DNA of 64,000 nucleotides from Globodera rostochiensis. Its lineage: Eukaryota; Nematoda; Chromadorea; Rhabditida; Heteroderidae. The notes beneath the pieces were generated by a model that was given only the letters and a program-made list of their open reading frames with translations, had not been told where the DNA came from and made no database searches. The position numbers and the translations under genes were made by a program. Location of the stretch: contig JAEVLN010000045.1 in NCBI GenBank assembly GCA_018350325.1, positions 1-64,000 of the forward strand, in the 5' to 3' direction. Positions 1-12,056 of the stretch are shown here, piece by piece (the first letter of the stretch is position 1; each line of letters starts with the position of its first letter).

Positions 1-239
1 AAATCAATAAAATTGACCAAAAAAACATTAAAGTTGCAACAACAACATAAAACACTTAGTCAAGCCCCCGACTTGGGGGACCGAACGATAGAGACTCTCG
101 ATCGTCCGGGCTCCAAAATTAAAATTCATCAATTCATATAATAAACACTAAAGTCGACGCAGTGCTAACAATTCGAGATTTAACGCTTTTTTAAGCCACG
201 GTTCACGGACTCTAAAATGTGTTTTCAAATTTCTGGATT

Positions 240-2158
240 GTATTCTGCCGGTCTCTTTTTCCTTCCCCCGAAGATGCCGCCGGACTCTCTTTACCCAAAG
301 ATGTATGCCGGACTTTCCCCCCCCCCCCCGAAGATGTCGAACCGGGTTTCCCCCCTCCTTCCCCCGAAGATGCCGTCGGACTCTCTTTACCCAAAGATGT
401 ATGCCGGACTTTCCCCCCCCCCCCGAAGATGTCGAACCGGGTTTCCCCCCTCCCCGGTCCGAAGATGCCGAATTCCCCCCTCCTCTCCCCTGAAAATGCT
501 GGATCGGACTCCCCCCCTCCCCCCTCCCCCGAAGATGTCGAACCGGGTTTCCCCCCTCCCCGGTCCGAAGATGCCGAATTCCCCCCTCCTCTCCCCTGAA
601 AATGCTGGATCGGACTCCCCCCCTCCCCCCTCCCCCGAAGATGTCGAACCGGGTTTCCCCCCTCCCCGGTCCGAAGATGCCGAATTCCCCCCTCCTCTCC
701 CCTGAAAATGCTGGATCGGACTCCCCCCCTCCCCCCTCCCCCGAAGATGTCGAACCGGGTTTCCCCCCTCCCCGGTCCGAAGATGCCGAATTCCCCCCTC
801 CTCTCCCCTGAAAATGCTGGATCGGACTCCCCCCCTCCCCCCTCCCCCGAAGATGTCGAACCGGGTTTCCCCCCTCCCCGGTCCGAAGATGCCGAATTCC
901 CCCCTCCTCTCCCCTGAAAATGCTGGATCGGACTCCCCCCCTCCCCCCTCCCCCGAAGATGTCGAACCGGGTTTCCCCCCTCCCCGGTCCGAAGATGCCG
1001 AATTCCCCCCTCCTCTCCCCTGAAAATGCTGGATCGGACTCCCCCCCTCCCCCCTCCCCCGAAGATGTCGAACCGGGTTTCCCCCCTCCCCGGTCCGAAG
1101 ATGCCGAATTCCCCCCTCCTCTCCCCTGAAAATGCTGGATCGGACTCCCCCCCTCCCCCCTCCCCCGAAGATGTCGAACCGGGTTTCCCCCCTCCCCGGT
1201 CCGAAGATGCCGAATTCCCCCCTCCTCTCCCCTGAAAATGCTGGATCGGACTCCCCCCCTCCCCCCTCCCCCGAAGATGTCGAACCGGGTTTCCCCCCTC
1301 CCCGGTCCGAAGATGCCGAATTCCCCCCTCCTCTCCCCTGAAAATGCTGGATCGGACTCCCCCCCTCCCCCCTCCCCCGAAGATGTCGAACCGGGTTTCC
1401 CCCCTCCCCGGTCCGAAGATGCCGAATTCCCCCCTCCTCTCCCCTGAAAATGCTGGATCGGACTCCCCCCCTCCCCCCCTCCCCCGAAGATGTCGAACCG
1501 GGTTTCCCCCCTCCCCGGTCCGAAGATGCCGAATTCCCCCCTCCTCTCCCCTGAAAATGCTGGATCGGACTCCCCCCCTCCCCCCTCCCCCGAAGATGTC
1601 GAACCGGGTTTCCCCCCTCCCCGGTCCGAAGATGCCGAATTCCCCCCTCCTCTCCCCTGAAAATGCTGGATCGGACTCCCCCCCTCCCCCCTCCCCCGAA
1701 GATGTCGAACCGGGTTTCCCCCCTCCCCGGTCCGAAGATGCCGAATTCCCCCCTCCTCTCCCCTGAAAATGCTGGATCGGACTCCCCCCCTCCCCCCTCC
1801 CCCGAAGATGTCGAACCGGGTTTCCCCCCTCCCCGGTCCGAAGATGCCGAATTCCCCCCTCCTCTCCCCTGAAAATGCTGGATCGGACTCCCCCCCTCCC
1901 CCCTCCCCCGAAGATGTCGAACCGGGTTTCCCCCCTCCCCGGTCCGAAGATGCCGAATTCCCCCCTCCTCTCCCCTGAAAATGCTGGATCGGACTCCCCC
2001 CCTCCCCCCTCCCCCGAAGATGTCGAACCGGGTTTCCCCCCTCCCCGGTCCGAAGATGCCGAATTCCCCCCTCCTCTCCCCTGAAAATGCTGGATCGGAC
2101 TCCCCCCCTCCCCCCTCCCCCGAAGATGTCGGACCGGGCTTTCCTCCCTCCAAGACAA
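240..2158. repeat. C-rich 106-bp minisatellite
   Basis: Near-identical 106-bp units recur at 602, 708, 814, 920, 1026, 1132, 1238, 1344, then (after one extra C near 1480) 1557, 1663, 1769, 1875, 1981 and 2087. Each contains GAAGATGTCGAACCGGG, GGTCCGAAGATGCCGAATTC and GAAAATGCTGGATCGGAC blocks separated by C-runs. A diverged leader (240-490) uses GGACTCTCTTTACCC instead. Because 106 is one more than a multiple of three, all frames stay open across the array, so its long proline- or glycine-rich reading frames are artefacts. No gene is inferred. Confidence 0.95.
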
Positions 2159-4135
2159 CGGACTCCCCCCTGAAGATGCCAGACGGGGCTGCTTCCCCCT
2201 CTCTCCCCCTCCGACTTTGTCGCCCCGAAGGGTCGGAACTCAGCCCAATTTAAAACTAAACGAAAAAATAATGCAATTAGCTTTAATAATTTTGCATTCA
2301 AATTTGGTTCGAATGTTATTCTTCCCCACGCCCTCCCTCTTCATATTCTGCCATCTCATTTCATAACATTACACTCATAATCCCTGAGATTTCCCCCTCC
2401 CCCCCCCCCCAATCCCCGCTTCTTCTTCTTCTTCTTCTTCTTCTTCTTCTTCTGATGCTTCTTCAGCGCCGCAATTAGCCGCACGCATTCATGTCACAAC
2501 AAAAGTGGCTGCTTGTTTCGGGGGCGATTGGGCTGTTCGTTTGTTGTTCGGCGTGTCGGTGGACGCGTTGGCGGATCGCTTTCAATTCAAACAACAAAAA
2601 GAGAGATCATCACATCCATTGGCGTTTTGTCGTGTTGCTCTTGCGCGGCGCGACTACATGATTTTGATTTGATTTAGATATTCTTTTTTCATTATTGTTA
2701 AATATTAAAACGACTTTTTTTTTTGTCCTTGTGCTGTCTGTCCCCAATCCGGTAGATATTTAAAATTTTAATCAATTTTTTTTTGACGTTCTGTCCCCTC
2801 GCGCGATTCCCTCCAAATTGATTGATCGGAGCACGACAGGGTGGCCCTTCCTTCTCGCGCGGATCACCGCCCGTCCCCGCCGCCGCACTCATTGCGCCCG
2901 TCCCCAACAGCGATCGACCAAATCCGATCAGAGTCCACTCTGATCGTTAATCCCTTTGCTGATCACTCACTGATCAGAGCAATGAAATTTGGGCAGCAGA
3001 CGGACGGACGACTTTTGAGTCAATAGTCAGAGTTACCCATCCACAAATCCCGGGGTCCTGAATTGTTGTGTACCAATTTCCGATAAAAATTTTGACGATT
3101 TAAAAGTTTTTACTTTAACATTTAAATATTTCAATTTTAGTGTTTTGTCACAAACAATTAATAGTATACAATAAATGGCTTAATGTATGGCCCCAATTTT
3201 TGTATTTTTGTCCGAAAATTTAGGGAAAAAAATTTTGCGCCTTTTTTTACAATTTCTCGATATTTTTGATTAGAGAAGCGATTAAACGCTTCCCCCGATG
3301 TACCAAAATGGGAACATTCAAATTTTGGCGGCGTCGGCAAATGGCAAAATGTCGTCGGATGAGCACGACGACGGTCAGTCAATAAAGTTTATTTATAAAG
3401 ACGAAAATTTCATTTATATTCACTAAAAAATGTAAAATATTGACAAAAAAAAACGCAAAAAAAAAAATTTCTTTATTAATTTTCCTCTCACAATTGTAAA
3501 TGTACTATTTTTTTTTTCACATGTTTTGGAAAATTTTAAAAAAAATAAAAATTTAAGGAAAATATCGACCTTTAGGGGTGCATTTTTGGGTCAAGAAAAA
3601 GTCATTTTTAAGGGTACATTTTTCGTTTTTATTGCATTTTTCTTTAAAAAAAAATTTGGAAAATTCATAAAATTTGACTTAAAAATGTGAAAATGCCAAA
3701 ATATTGATTTATATTGACTAAAAAATCGGTCCAATTCAGAATGCTATTTCTGGGCTTCTCTTACGATAAGATACTATTCGCGAAAAAAAAAATTTTAAAA
3801 ATAAAAATTCGTCTCTATTTATTAAAAGCACACATTTTTTGGACAATTTTTTAACAACCAATTTGTCTATAAATATGAACAAAAATCAATTTCTTCAATT
3901 ACTACTAATATGTTGTAATTGAGCTTATTTTTTTAATAGGGATCAATCGGATTTATATGTTTTTTGTTTGTTTTGTTTTTTTGCAAATTGATTATGATGA
4001 GAGAAGCGCAAGCCTTCGAGCTTTTTAGATTTTTAGCACATATTTTGGCATTTCCCAAAATCCTTATGAAAAAATGCAATAAAAATCAAAAAGATTGGTA
4101 AGACACTTGGCACAAACTTTTGTTTTTTGTTGAAG
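2159..4135. other. Intergenic, AT-rich, no gene resolved
   Basis: No reading frame here has convincing exon signals. It holds a poly-C run near 2400, a CTT triplet microsatellite near 2420-2455, a TGATCAG-rich patch near 2920-2985, and long A/T runs from 3050 to 4060. The 5' exon(s) and promoter of the gene at 4136 are expected in this interval but could not be identified. Confidence 0.5.
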
Positions 4136-7100
4136 CGGCACTGATAAATGCCATCTTTGAGCCCATTCGTTTGCCGGAAGTGCGCTTTGCGCCCTCACCG
4201 ACTCGCGGCGACGGCGGCGGCGACGCGGCGACGCCGAACAGTTTGGTGGCGATGACGCCATCGCCGCTGAACAGCGCGCGGATGGCCGTTGGGGGTGATC
4301 AGACGCCGGAGCTAACGCGGCGATCACTGCGCGATCGCCAACAGACGCCGCGCGACCCGAACACGGAGGAGGCAAGATCAAAAAATAATAATAAAGTGCA
4401 AATGATCCGATCTGGTCAGGAAAGGTCCAAAAATGAATATGAAAGGGTCTGATCAGAATGATCAAAAGAGCATAGACAACCTCAATAATCAGCTATTTTT
4501 CTTCATGTTTAGGTCCAATTGGGTGTCGACTATGATGATGACGAGGAGGACGAGCAGTACTCAGTCCATTTGTTGGCCCACAAAGACTCGTTGGAATACG
4601 GTGAAATGGCATTGGCACTGCCACCGCATGGCATTGGCGGCATCATTGTTGGGCCGGCCGGGGACGACAGCAGCAGCCGGCTGAGCTCCAGCGTCGGAGG
4701 GGTCGGACTGGGCACACCGCTCGGAACGCTGGACATCCAAGAGACCGGTGCGTTTCCAATGATCAAAAAAAAATGTTGTTTTTGGATGTGTGATCAATCA
4801 GATCTTAGCTGATTAATGAATCCAACAATATGATCTGTTTCAAAGGTGATCTGGCCAAATGGACCGATTATCTTTTTTACGATTTGCAATCGGAACTGAT
4901 TTTAAGTTATCTGATCAGAATGGATCAGATGATCAAAAGATGCGGATCATGATGAGTCCTATTAGGCGGATCTGGCTTTTTTACTCCTTTCTAATTCAAA
5001 ATAATGCCGAGTTTTTTTCCAAATTTATCCTTTTCATTTAAATTATTTGACAAAAACAAAAAGATAAAATAAAAAATATACACCAGACAAAAGGCGACAG
5101 ACACATTTTTAAAAAATAATTTCAAAACAATTGTGACTAATAATTTCTTTTACATATAAATATATAAAACGTTCTTCAAGTCCACTGTAAAGGTTGAGAG
5201 AAAAAAGGTCAAAAATCAAAAATGAAAATATTTTTATTCTTTTTTTTATATTCATAAAAAATATATATTTTAACAAATTGAAACATATTTTTAAATTTTT
5301 TGCTTAATTAATTATTTGAATTTTATATTTTAAATTATAAAAAATTAATGCGATTTAATTTATTTTTGTTTATTTATGGCTTAATTAATTATTTAAATAA
5401 ATAAATATAAATCGGGTTCAATTTATTTTTGTTTATTTATGAGTTAAAATTATTTTTTACAATTGTTAAGGTTAACACAGGTGTGTTATGTTTGACATTT
5501 TGTTTTTTTAAATTTATTTTTGCTTTTAAATGAAGGCGAGGCAGTTGACTCTGCACGTTCCATGGCCGCCACACTGGGCGACGGCACTTCACATGCGGAG
5601 GACGACGAGGAGGAGGACGGCATGGAGTTGGAGCAGTATGCGGCCGACGCTGGCAATTCTGAAAGTGTTGTTCGACGGGGCAGCAGTGTGCTGTCCAGCG
5701 AGATGGTCAACGACGCAATGGCAAATGCCATCCGGGTGGGTGGGGCTGAAAGGGGCGGGCGGCATTCATTTTGCCTTGGCATTGGACCAAATGGTCTCTC
5801 ATTGATCAGACTTTTGATCTTCTGCTTATACCTTGTCAGATGGTGTCCGATCGAACACTGATCCGATCTGATCGGATTGATTTTTGTACTTTTTTGGTTT
5901 CTGATCTAATCCTGATCGGACCTCCTTACCTTTGCTAATCTGGTTGATCAGGCTTTAGCCTCTTCAACATTTGACCTGACTTCTGATTTTTGCCAACTTG
6001 AGCTGACTAGCGCTCTTTTTATCTCTTGATTCTGATTACTTTGTTAATTTAAATTAATTTTTAAATGCATGAACATTTAAAATTGCAATTTTTTTTGTTT
6101 CTGTTAGAATTATTCGTATGGAAGCAGCGGAGCTTTAATGGCAACCACCACAACAACAACAACAGCGGCCGAGCGGTTGAAGCGCAAGCGAAGGAGTTGG
6201 AGCAGGTGCAGGAACAGCCGAAGCTGCGCCAGCGCGAGTCGTTCCAGTTGGAGTTGGACAAACGAATTGCGGCAAACCGTGTCGGACCTTTTTAATTGAT
6301 AGATAGAACAGTTAAAGACAAATTTTTTTTTGTGAATTTAAAATTATCGCCATCGCGCGATATATATCGCATTTATCGCGTTTTTTTGGCATATCGCCTA
6401 TTCAAATCAAATTTCGAGAATTCTCATTTTATTTGGTCCAAAATTGACATTTTGGCCAGCCAATTCAAATCGTTTTCGAATGCCTAAAATGTGTTTGGCG
6501 TCAACTCAAACGTTAAATTTGCGGCATGTTTTTTCAGCTGTCTTCCGGCTCCGCCTGCTCCGTGTCGGGCGTCGGTGGTGGACGCGATGTGCACGTGCGA
6601 ACGCCGCTGAACGACCCAACGTCACCCTTCAAGCCCAAGGCGTACACCGCGTTTGAGCCGGACAAACAGGCACACAATGAATTAATTTATATAAAATAAT
6701 TTCTTGGAATATATATATATTTTCTATGTAGCAATGTTGTTCAGGAACAAATACGTCTCGAAATCGGCTCCACCGGACCGTCCGGAATCCGTCGGATGGT
6801 CGACCGCTTTCAGAATGGACAGTTTGTCCAGCAGCAGCAACAGAAGAACGACGTCGAGCAGCAGCAGCACCAGCAGCAGGAGACGTCAAAGAGACCGATG
6901 ATGCGTCAACAATCGCTTCGAGTTAGTGGCAGATCAGACCGTGTAAAATTGATCAATGCCCACGGCGCCGGTGTCTGACTTTTGATCAAAGATCGATGAA
7001 GCTGTCGGATATTAGCAATAATTCTGCCAAAAATTATCTAATCACGGTTTGACCAATAATGAAGATCATTGAAAAGCTGGTCGGTATTGATCAGAATCGA

Positions 7101-9344
7101 TGGGACTGTGATTAAATTTCTCTCTAAGAAAATGATCTGATCGCGATTGAAGGGTCGATATTGATCAAACGGAACTGCCTAATATTGACCAAATTTCTTT
7201 AGAAAATCCACGATAAAGATAGGTCTGAAAATTGATCAGATGATCCTCGAAACGGCCTAATATAGATCAATAAATTAATATTATGGCAAATATTTTTAAT
7301 TGCCTTCTCAATGCTTATTCAAAGTTTTTCCCCATTAATTGCAGGTCCAAACTCCAAGCATTCAAATTGTTGAGGAACAACAGCGTCCGGTGGCTGAAAT
7401 TCTCACCCAATTCCAACAGCGCGATTTTGCTCATCCAAATGGAACAGAAAAAAGCGTGGGTTTTTTCGAGGGGGGGGGCGGCGGCGTGTTTTTTGTTTTT
7501 TTTTAATTTTCAAATTTAAGTCCCCTCAAGCGCGTCCGAGCACCTTAGGCGTCGCGCGGACAGGCGGCGCTTCGTCCATTTGGGCAACGAAAAGTGAGTA
7601 CGGGTAGGGCACAATCGGCCAACCCGATTTGTTCGGGATTGGATATCGGCTAATCCCCCGATAGATCCAATCTCGAAAATCACCCAAAAATGGTCGATTT
7701 TTGTTAAGAAAATGTATTTGTGTGACTCGATTTGACAGCACAGCTGTGCTTTTAGATTAAGCCAAGCACAGCGTTTTAAGAAAGTGCCAACCAACCCCCC
7801 CCCAGGGGATATTCCTTCTTTTTCTATACAAAAAGCCGGTTTAGTGTTTGTTGTTAGGCTTAAGGCGCTTTTCATCACCCTTTTCAAGACGCCTTTTCCG
7901 CGATCAGTTTTTAAACTGGACGCCCCCAAAGCTTTTGTTTGTTTATTTGTTCTCATTTATTACTTCCCGCGCAGGCAAACGGGTCACACCTTTCCCATAT
8001 ATTTTATAAGCAAACATTCTAAAATATGTGCTGGTTTGATGATCATTTTTTTACAGGAAATTTACGAAAAAAAGCCAAAAATATTTTTTTTTTTAGGGTT
8101 TAGTATTTTTGCCGGTTTTCTTTTTTTTGCGAATAAGAGATGACCAAAAATGGATTAGCATAGAAAATCACCAAAAAACAAAATTTTTTGATAGACAACA
8201 AATTGGGGTCAAATTTTTGCTTTTTTGAGCGAATTTTATCATTTTAGAGAATTTTAATATTATTTTTTAACCAATGCGTTACATAGACGCGCAGCCGACG
8301 CGGGACCCGGCCCCGGGCTCGCTGGCTGCCATCCGCAAGTCACTGGGCTCGTTGCCCACCACGCCGACCTCCGTGGACAGTCTGTCGCCAACCCCCGCGG
8401 CGGAGGCATGAAAAAAATTTTAGAAATTTTGCCTGAGGGCAATTAAAAATGCTTCTGGAAATTATTTTTGAACAAATTAAATTTTTTAGCAAGACGCCTC
8501 ACCAACAAATGGCGCGCAGTCGGCAAAACGGGGCGCCGCGGCACCGACGCCGAAAACCGTCAGCGAGTTCTACCGCCTGTGGGGCGCTGCGCAAGCGGCG
8601 AGCGTCGCGTCCGGCGCAAAGGACGCCGCCGGTGCCGCCAATGTCAGACCAATTTTTGGGAAGAAATTTCGTAAAATCAGTGACGGCACAATTTTTAGGG
8701 GGAATTTCGTAAAATCAGTGACGGCACAATTTTTAGGGGGAAATTTCGTAAAATCAGTGACGGCACAATTTTTAGGGGGAATTTCGTAAAATCAGTGACG
8801 GCACAATTTTTAGGGGGAAATTTCGTAAAATCAGTGACGGCACAATTTTTAGGGGGAAATTTCGTAAAATCAGTGACGGCACAATTTTTAGGGGGAAATT
8901 TCGTAAAATCAGTGACGGCACAATTTTTAGGGGGAAATTTCGTAAAATCAGTGACGGCACAATTTTTAGGGGGAAATTTCGTAAAATCAGTGACGAGGGC
9001 GCCACCACAGAAATAAACATTTATTTTATTTTTTCAAATCATTGGGTTTTTTATGCCTTTTTACTTAATTTCTTTAATTTTTGGGTGCGCATTTTTCGTT
9101 TTTATTCATTTTCTTAAGGGATTTTTATGAAAAAGAAGCGATGAAATAATTTCAAAACCACTATTTTTGGGCTTCTTTCATCAACTAACAAATACATATT
9201 AAAAAAATAGGTAAAAAGCTAAAAAAAATCGCTCCCCATTTAATTTTATTTTATTTTTAAATTATTTTTTAGGCGTCCATCGTCGGCAGCAACGGCTCAC
9301 CGTTTGCCACCGTCGCTGGCGGCGACGACGGCAGCCGACCGTGA
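4136..9344 (+). CDS. Eleven-exon gene of unknown function, low-complexity protein (5' end incomplete)
   Basis: I do not recognise this protein. The exons are 4136-4371, 4513-4747, 5536-5739, 6108-6280, 6538-6669, 6745-6921, 7345-7455, 7521-7593, 8287-8405, 8490-8642 and 9273-9344, and codon phase is continuous through all of them to a TGA at 9342. Visible features are an acidic stretch (DDDEEDEQY) in exon 2, a second one (EDDEEEDGME) in exon 3, an Asn/His and Gln/Glu-rich helix-like exon 4, and the conserved-looking motifs SPFKPKAYTAFEPDKQ and IRRMVDRFQNG. A Gln tract follows, then VAEILTQFQQRDF and KTVSEFYRLWGAAQAA. No signal peptide or membrane segment is seen. Three introns have apparent GC donors, after 4371, 6669 and 8405. 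The first listed exon begins in phase 1 after a weak acceptor (TTGAAG), so at least one upstream exon is missing. Several introns are rich in TGATCAG motifs. It is probably an intracellular scaffold or cytoskeletal protein, but that is only a guess from composition. Confidence 0.55.
8646..8999. repeat. 39-bp minisatellite in the last intron of the 4.1-9.3 kb gene
   Basis: About eight copies of a 38-39-bp unit with the core TTTCGTAAAATCAGTGACGG and CACAATTTTTAGGGGG. They lie between the predicted donor after 8642 and the acceptor before 9273. Since 39 is a multiple of three, the array keeps 13-residue periodic frames open on both strands; these are regarded as non-coding. Confidence 0.9.
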
Positions 9345-9495
9345 GTTAGAGAGAGTGAGTGAATGCCGGGAGAGCGCAGAGAAAGAAAAACGGAATTTTT
9401 GTGGTTTTTGATCGATCAGAATTTTAAATGATCCCTAACAACAACATTTATAGTCATCATCCATCCCCTCTTTGTTCAATTTTGCCTCCCGCCCA

Positions 9496-9605
9496 CAGGG
9501 GTGGACGTGATCAATAAAAAAACCCCCGTGATCCTGATCCGTGATCACGCCCCCCCAAAACGGTGTGATTGGCGTAAACGTGATCCGTGATCACGTCCAC
9601 TCCTG
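9496..9605. mobile_element. 110-bp inverted-repeat (MITE-like) element
   Basis: The left end CAGGGGTGGACGTGATCA and right end TGATCACGTCCACTCCTG are inverted repeats with one mismatch. The interior is made of further TGATCACG units. CAG-type ends fit hAT-like MITEs. The flanks do not show a clean 8-bp target duplication, so the superfamily is tentative. Confidence 0.6.
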
Positions 9606-10654
9606 CTCCCCACGCCCTTACCATATTTATACACACATAAAATGTAATTTTTTGTATTTTGCACTATTTATCAGCAAATTTTGAGCGCAGCATTGCATAT
9701 AAAAAGTTTAGTTTATTTGTCCAAGTCTGGGATTTTTAAATACTCATGAATTTGGCATTAGATCAGCTAATTTGTGCGATTTGAGTCTTTCTCACGGCGA
9801 TTAAATATAAATGCAACGGCACTTTCAGTCCCCAAAAAACCAAGAGGGAAAATGCCAAAAGTTGAAAAGGCCAAAGGAAAAATGCCAAAGATAAAAGTGT
9901 CGAAGTATTTCAGTCCAATCTGTTCATAACATAATCGTACTTTCTAGCGGTTTGTACATAAATTTTTTTATATTTTGTCCCAAATTTATTCTCAACCCTC
10001 GCCCGAGTCGAGAAATGTCGGTTGGTCGGTCTCGAGACTGATTGAATGGTGTGAAGGTCAGCAAAACTCATTTGTCGGATGGGGGGGGGGGGATTATGGT
10101 CGCCCGATCGATCGATCGATCGATTGATCGATGGGGGCGCTTCTAAATGCTGAGATGGAGCGCTGGAGGGGCAGCAAGAAGGCGGCGGCTCTCAACTCCA
10201 CCGCCGGCGGCCCGTCCATCGCCGCCACCACCATCTCCAACCATTCATCCCACATAATCTTCTTCTTTTGCTTTCATAAATTAATCCATTTTTCTTAACC
10301 CCCCCCCCCCCTCCCCGCATCCCCTCGGGCGAATGCGTTTTTATGAAGCATAGTAGAGTCTCGGCGCCTTCTTTCTCTTGTTTTTGAATTTTACAAAAAA
10401 TGTTTCCATTTTTGGTTTTGTTTGCTCGTTGTCCAAAAATCCGGTCCAATTTTTCCAAAATGCTCAAGGAGAAGAACGAACGGTCGGTGTAAATATGGAG
10501 CAGAAAATGTTTTGAGCGCATTTGGTCCAAATTTGTCCCCAAAATTTCTTGAAGTCCACAAATTCCGAAAGTCTTCCAAAATGGAGGAGTAAGTACATTT
10601 TTTGTTTCAATTTTAAAAAAATCAAAAATTCCAATTTTTTTTTTGTAAATAAAG

Positions 10655-11405
10655 TGTCCGGTTAGCCAAAATTATTCAAAAAGGTCCGGTAGCGGGGAAA
10701 AGGACAAAATGTCCGGTTAGCCAAACTTAGACAAAAAGGTCCGGTAGCGGGGAAAAGGACAAAATGTCCGGTTAGGCAAAATTAGACAAAAAAGGTCCGG
10801 TAGCGGGGAAAAGGACAAAATGTCCGGTTAGCCAAACTTAGACAAAAAGGTCCGGTAGCGGGGAAAAAGACAAAATGTCCGGTTAGCCAAACTTAGACAA
10901 AAAGGTCCGGTAGCGGGGAAAAGGACAAAATGTCCGGTTAGCCAAACTTAGATAAAAAGGTCCGGTAGCGGGGAAAAGGACAAAATCTCCGGTTAGCCAA
11001 ACTTAGACAAAAAGGTCAGGTAGCGGGGAAAAGGACAAAATGTCCGGTTAGGCAAAATTAGACAAAAAAGGTCCGGTAGCGGGGAAAAGGACAAAATCTC
11101 CGGTTAGCCAAACTTAGACAAAAAAGGTCCGGTAGCGGGGAAAAGGACAAAATGTCCGGTTAGCCAAACTTAGACAAAAAAGGTCCGGTAGCGGGGAAAA
11201 GGACAAAATGTCCGGTTAGCCAAACTTAGACAAAAAAGGTCCGGTAGCGGGGAAAATGACAAAATCTCCGGTTAGCCAAACTTAGACAAAAAAGGTCCGG
11301 TAGCGGGGAAAAGGACAAAATGTCCGGTTAGCCAAACTTAGACAAAAAGGTCAGGTAGCGGGGAAAAGGACAAAATGTCCGGTTAGCCAAAATTAGACAA
11401 AAAAC
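10655..11405. repeat. ~54-bp minisatellite
   Basis: About 13-14 copies of a 53-55-bp unit combining AGGTCCGGTAGCGGGGAAAA, GGACAAAATGTCCGGTTAGC and CAAACTTAGACAAAAA. Variants TGTCC/TCTCC, CAAACTT/CAAAATT and GGTCCGG/GGTCAGG are interspersed. GGACAAAATGTCC is itself a short palindrome. Intergenic and non-coding. Confidence 0.95.
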
Positions 11406-12039
11406 AATATGTCCCAAAAGCAGAATTAAAAAAAAATTCATAAACATAATTAACAGATTATTGCATAAAGACAAATTCCATGCGTTTGTTCCGTTTGTCC
11501 CATTTTTGCTTACTGGACATTTTTTGTCGTTTTGCCCATTGGCCGGCCTACCGGACCTTTTGTCCACGTACTTTTTGTGTTTTGCATTCCAATGGCTCCC
11601 TAAATTTCAAAATTCCAAAAAATGTTCGTAACCCCCCCCCCCCCTCCAAATGCACATTCCATTCAATCCCATCGAATTTGGGACGACGACGAGAGACGTT
11701 TTGGCGTTGTTCTCCTCGCCGTCGGTGGTCGGCGATTGGTTGGGTTGGTCACGCACATCCCATCCATTCAATGGGGGGGGGGGGGGGGGATTGACGCGAT
11801 TTTACCCCCCCCCCCCCCCCAATTTGAGAGACTTGACGACGACCTCGCGGCGTCCACCCAAATTTGTTGGTTAATGTGTTCCCCCACACCAACCACTTTC
11901 TCGTTAATGTGCTTAAATGTAATCCAAAATTGGATCCACAGGATAAGCGCAACCAAAAAAAAACGTTTTAATATTTTGACGATTTGCTAAGAAATGGCCT
12001 AAAATTGTAAAAAAAAAAATTGATGAATTTATTTTTGAA

Positions 12040-12056
12040 TTTTTAAAATCAGAGCA
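12040..12056 (+). promoter_or_regulatory. Candidate trans-splice acceptor before calumenin
   Basis: An AT-rich stretch ends in AAAATCAG at 12052, only four bases before the start codon at 12057. In nematodes this position and sequence fit a spliced-leader acceptor, which would set the mRNA 5' end. It could instead be a cis acceptor for an untranslated exon. Confidence 0.4.

Larger units (their letters stand above)
9345..12056. other. Intergenic between the unknown gene and calumenin
   Basis: No gene supported. Contents in order: GA-rich spacer, the inverted-repeat element at 9496-9605, AT-rich sequence, a GATC repeat (GATCGATCGATCGATCGATTG) near 10107-10131 next to a G-run, poly-C near 10300, the ~54-bp minisatellite at 10655-11405, and long poly-C and poly-G runs at 11630-11645 and 11774-11820. 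Short frames in 10190-10580 and 11480-11990 lack splice support. Confidence 0.5.

Noticed and set aside
148..2301. Very long Gly/Arg-rich frames on the minus strand and Pro-rich frames on the plus strand
   Set aside because: They are produced by a 106-bp tandem repeat that keeps all frames open; no splice or start context supports them.
2841..3026. 61-codon frame as the first exon of the 4.1-kb gene
   Set aside because: Composition is plausible, but no donor or phase linking it to 4136 could be established.
8646..8999. Regular direct repeats as a CRISPR array
   Set aside because: Units abut without unique spacers and the genome is eukaryotic; it is an intronic minisatellite.
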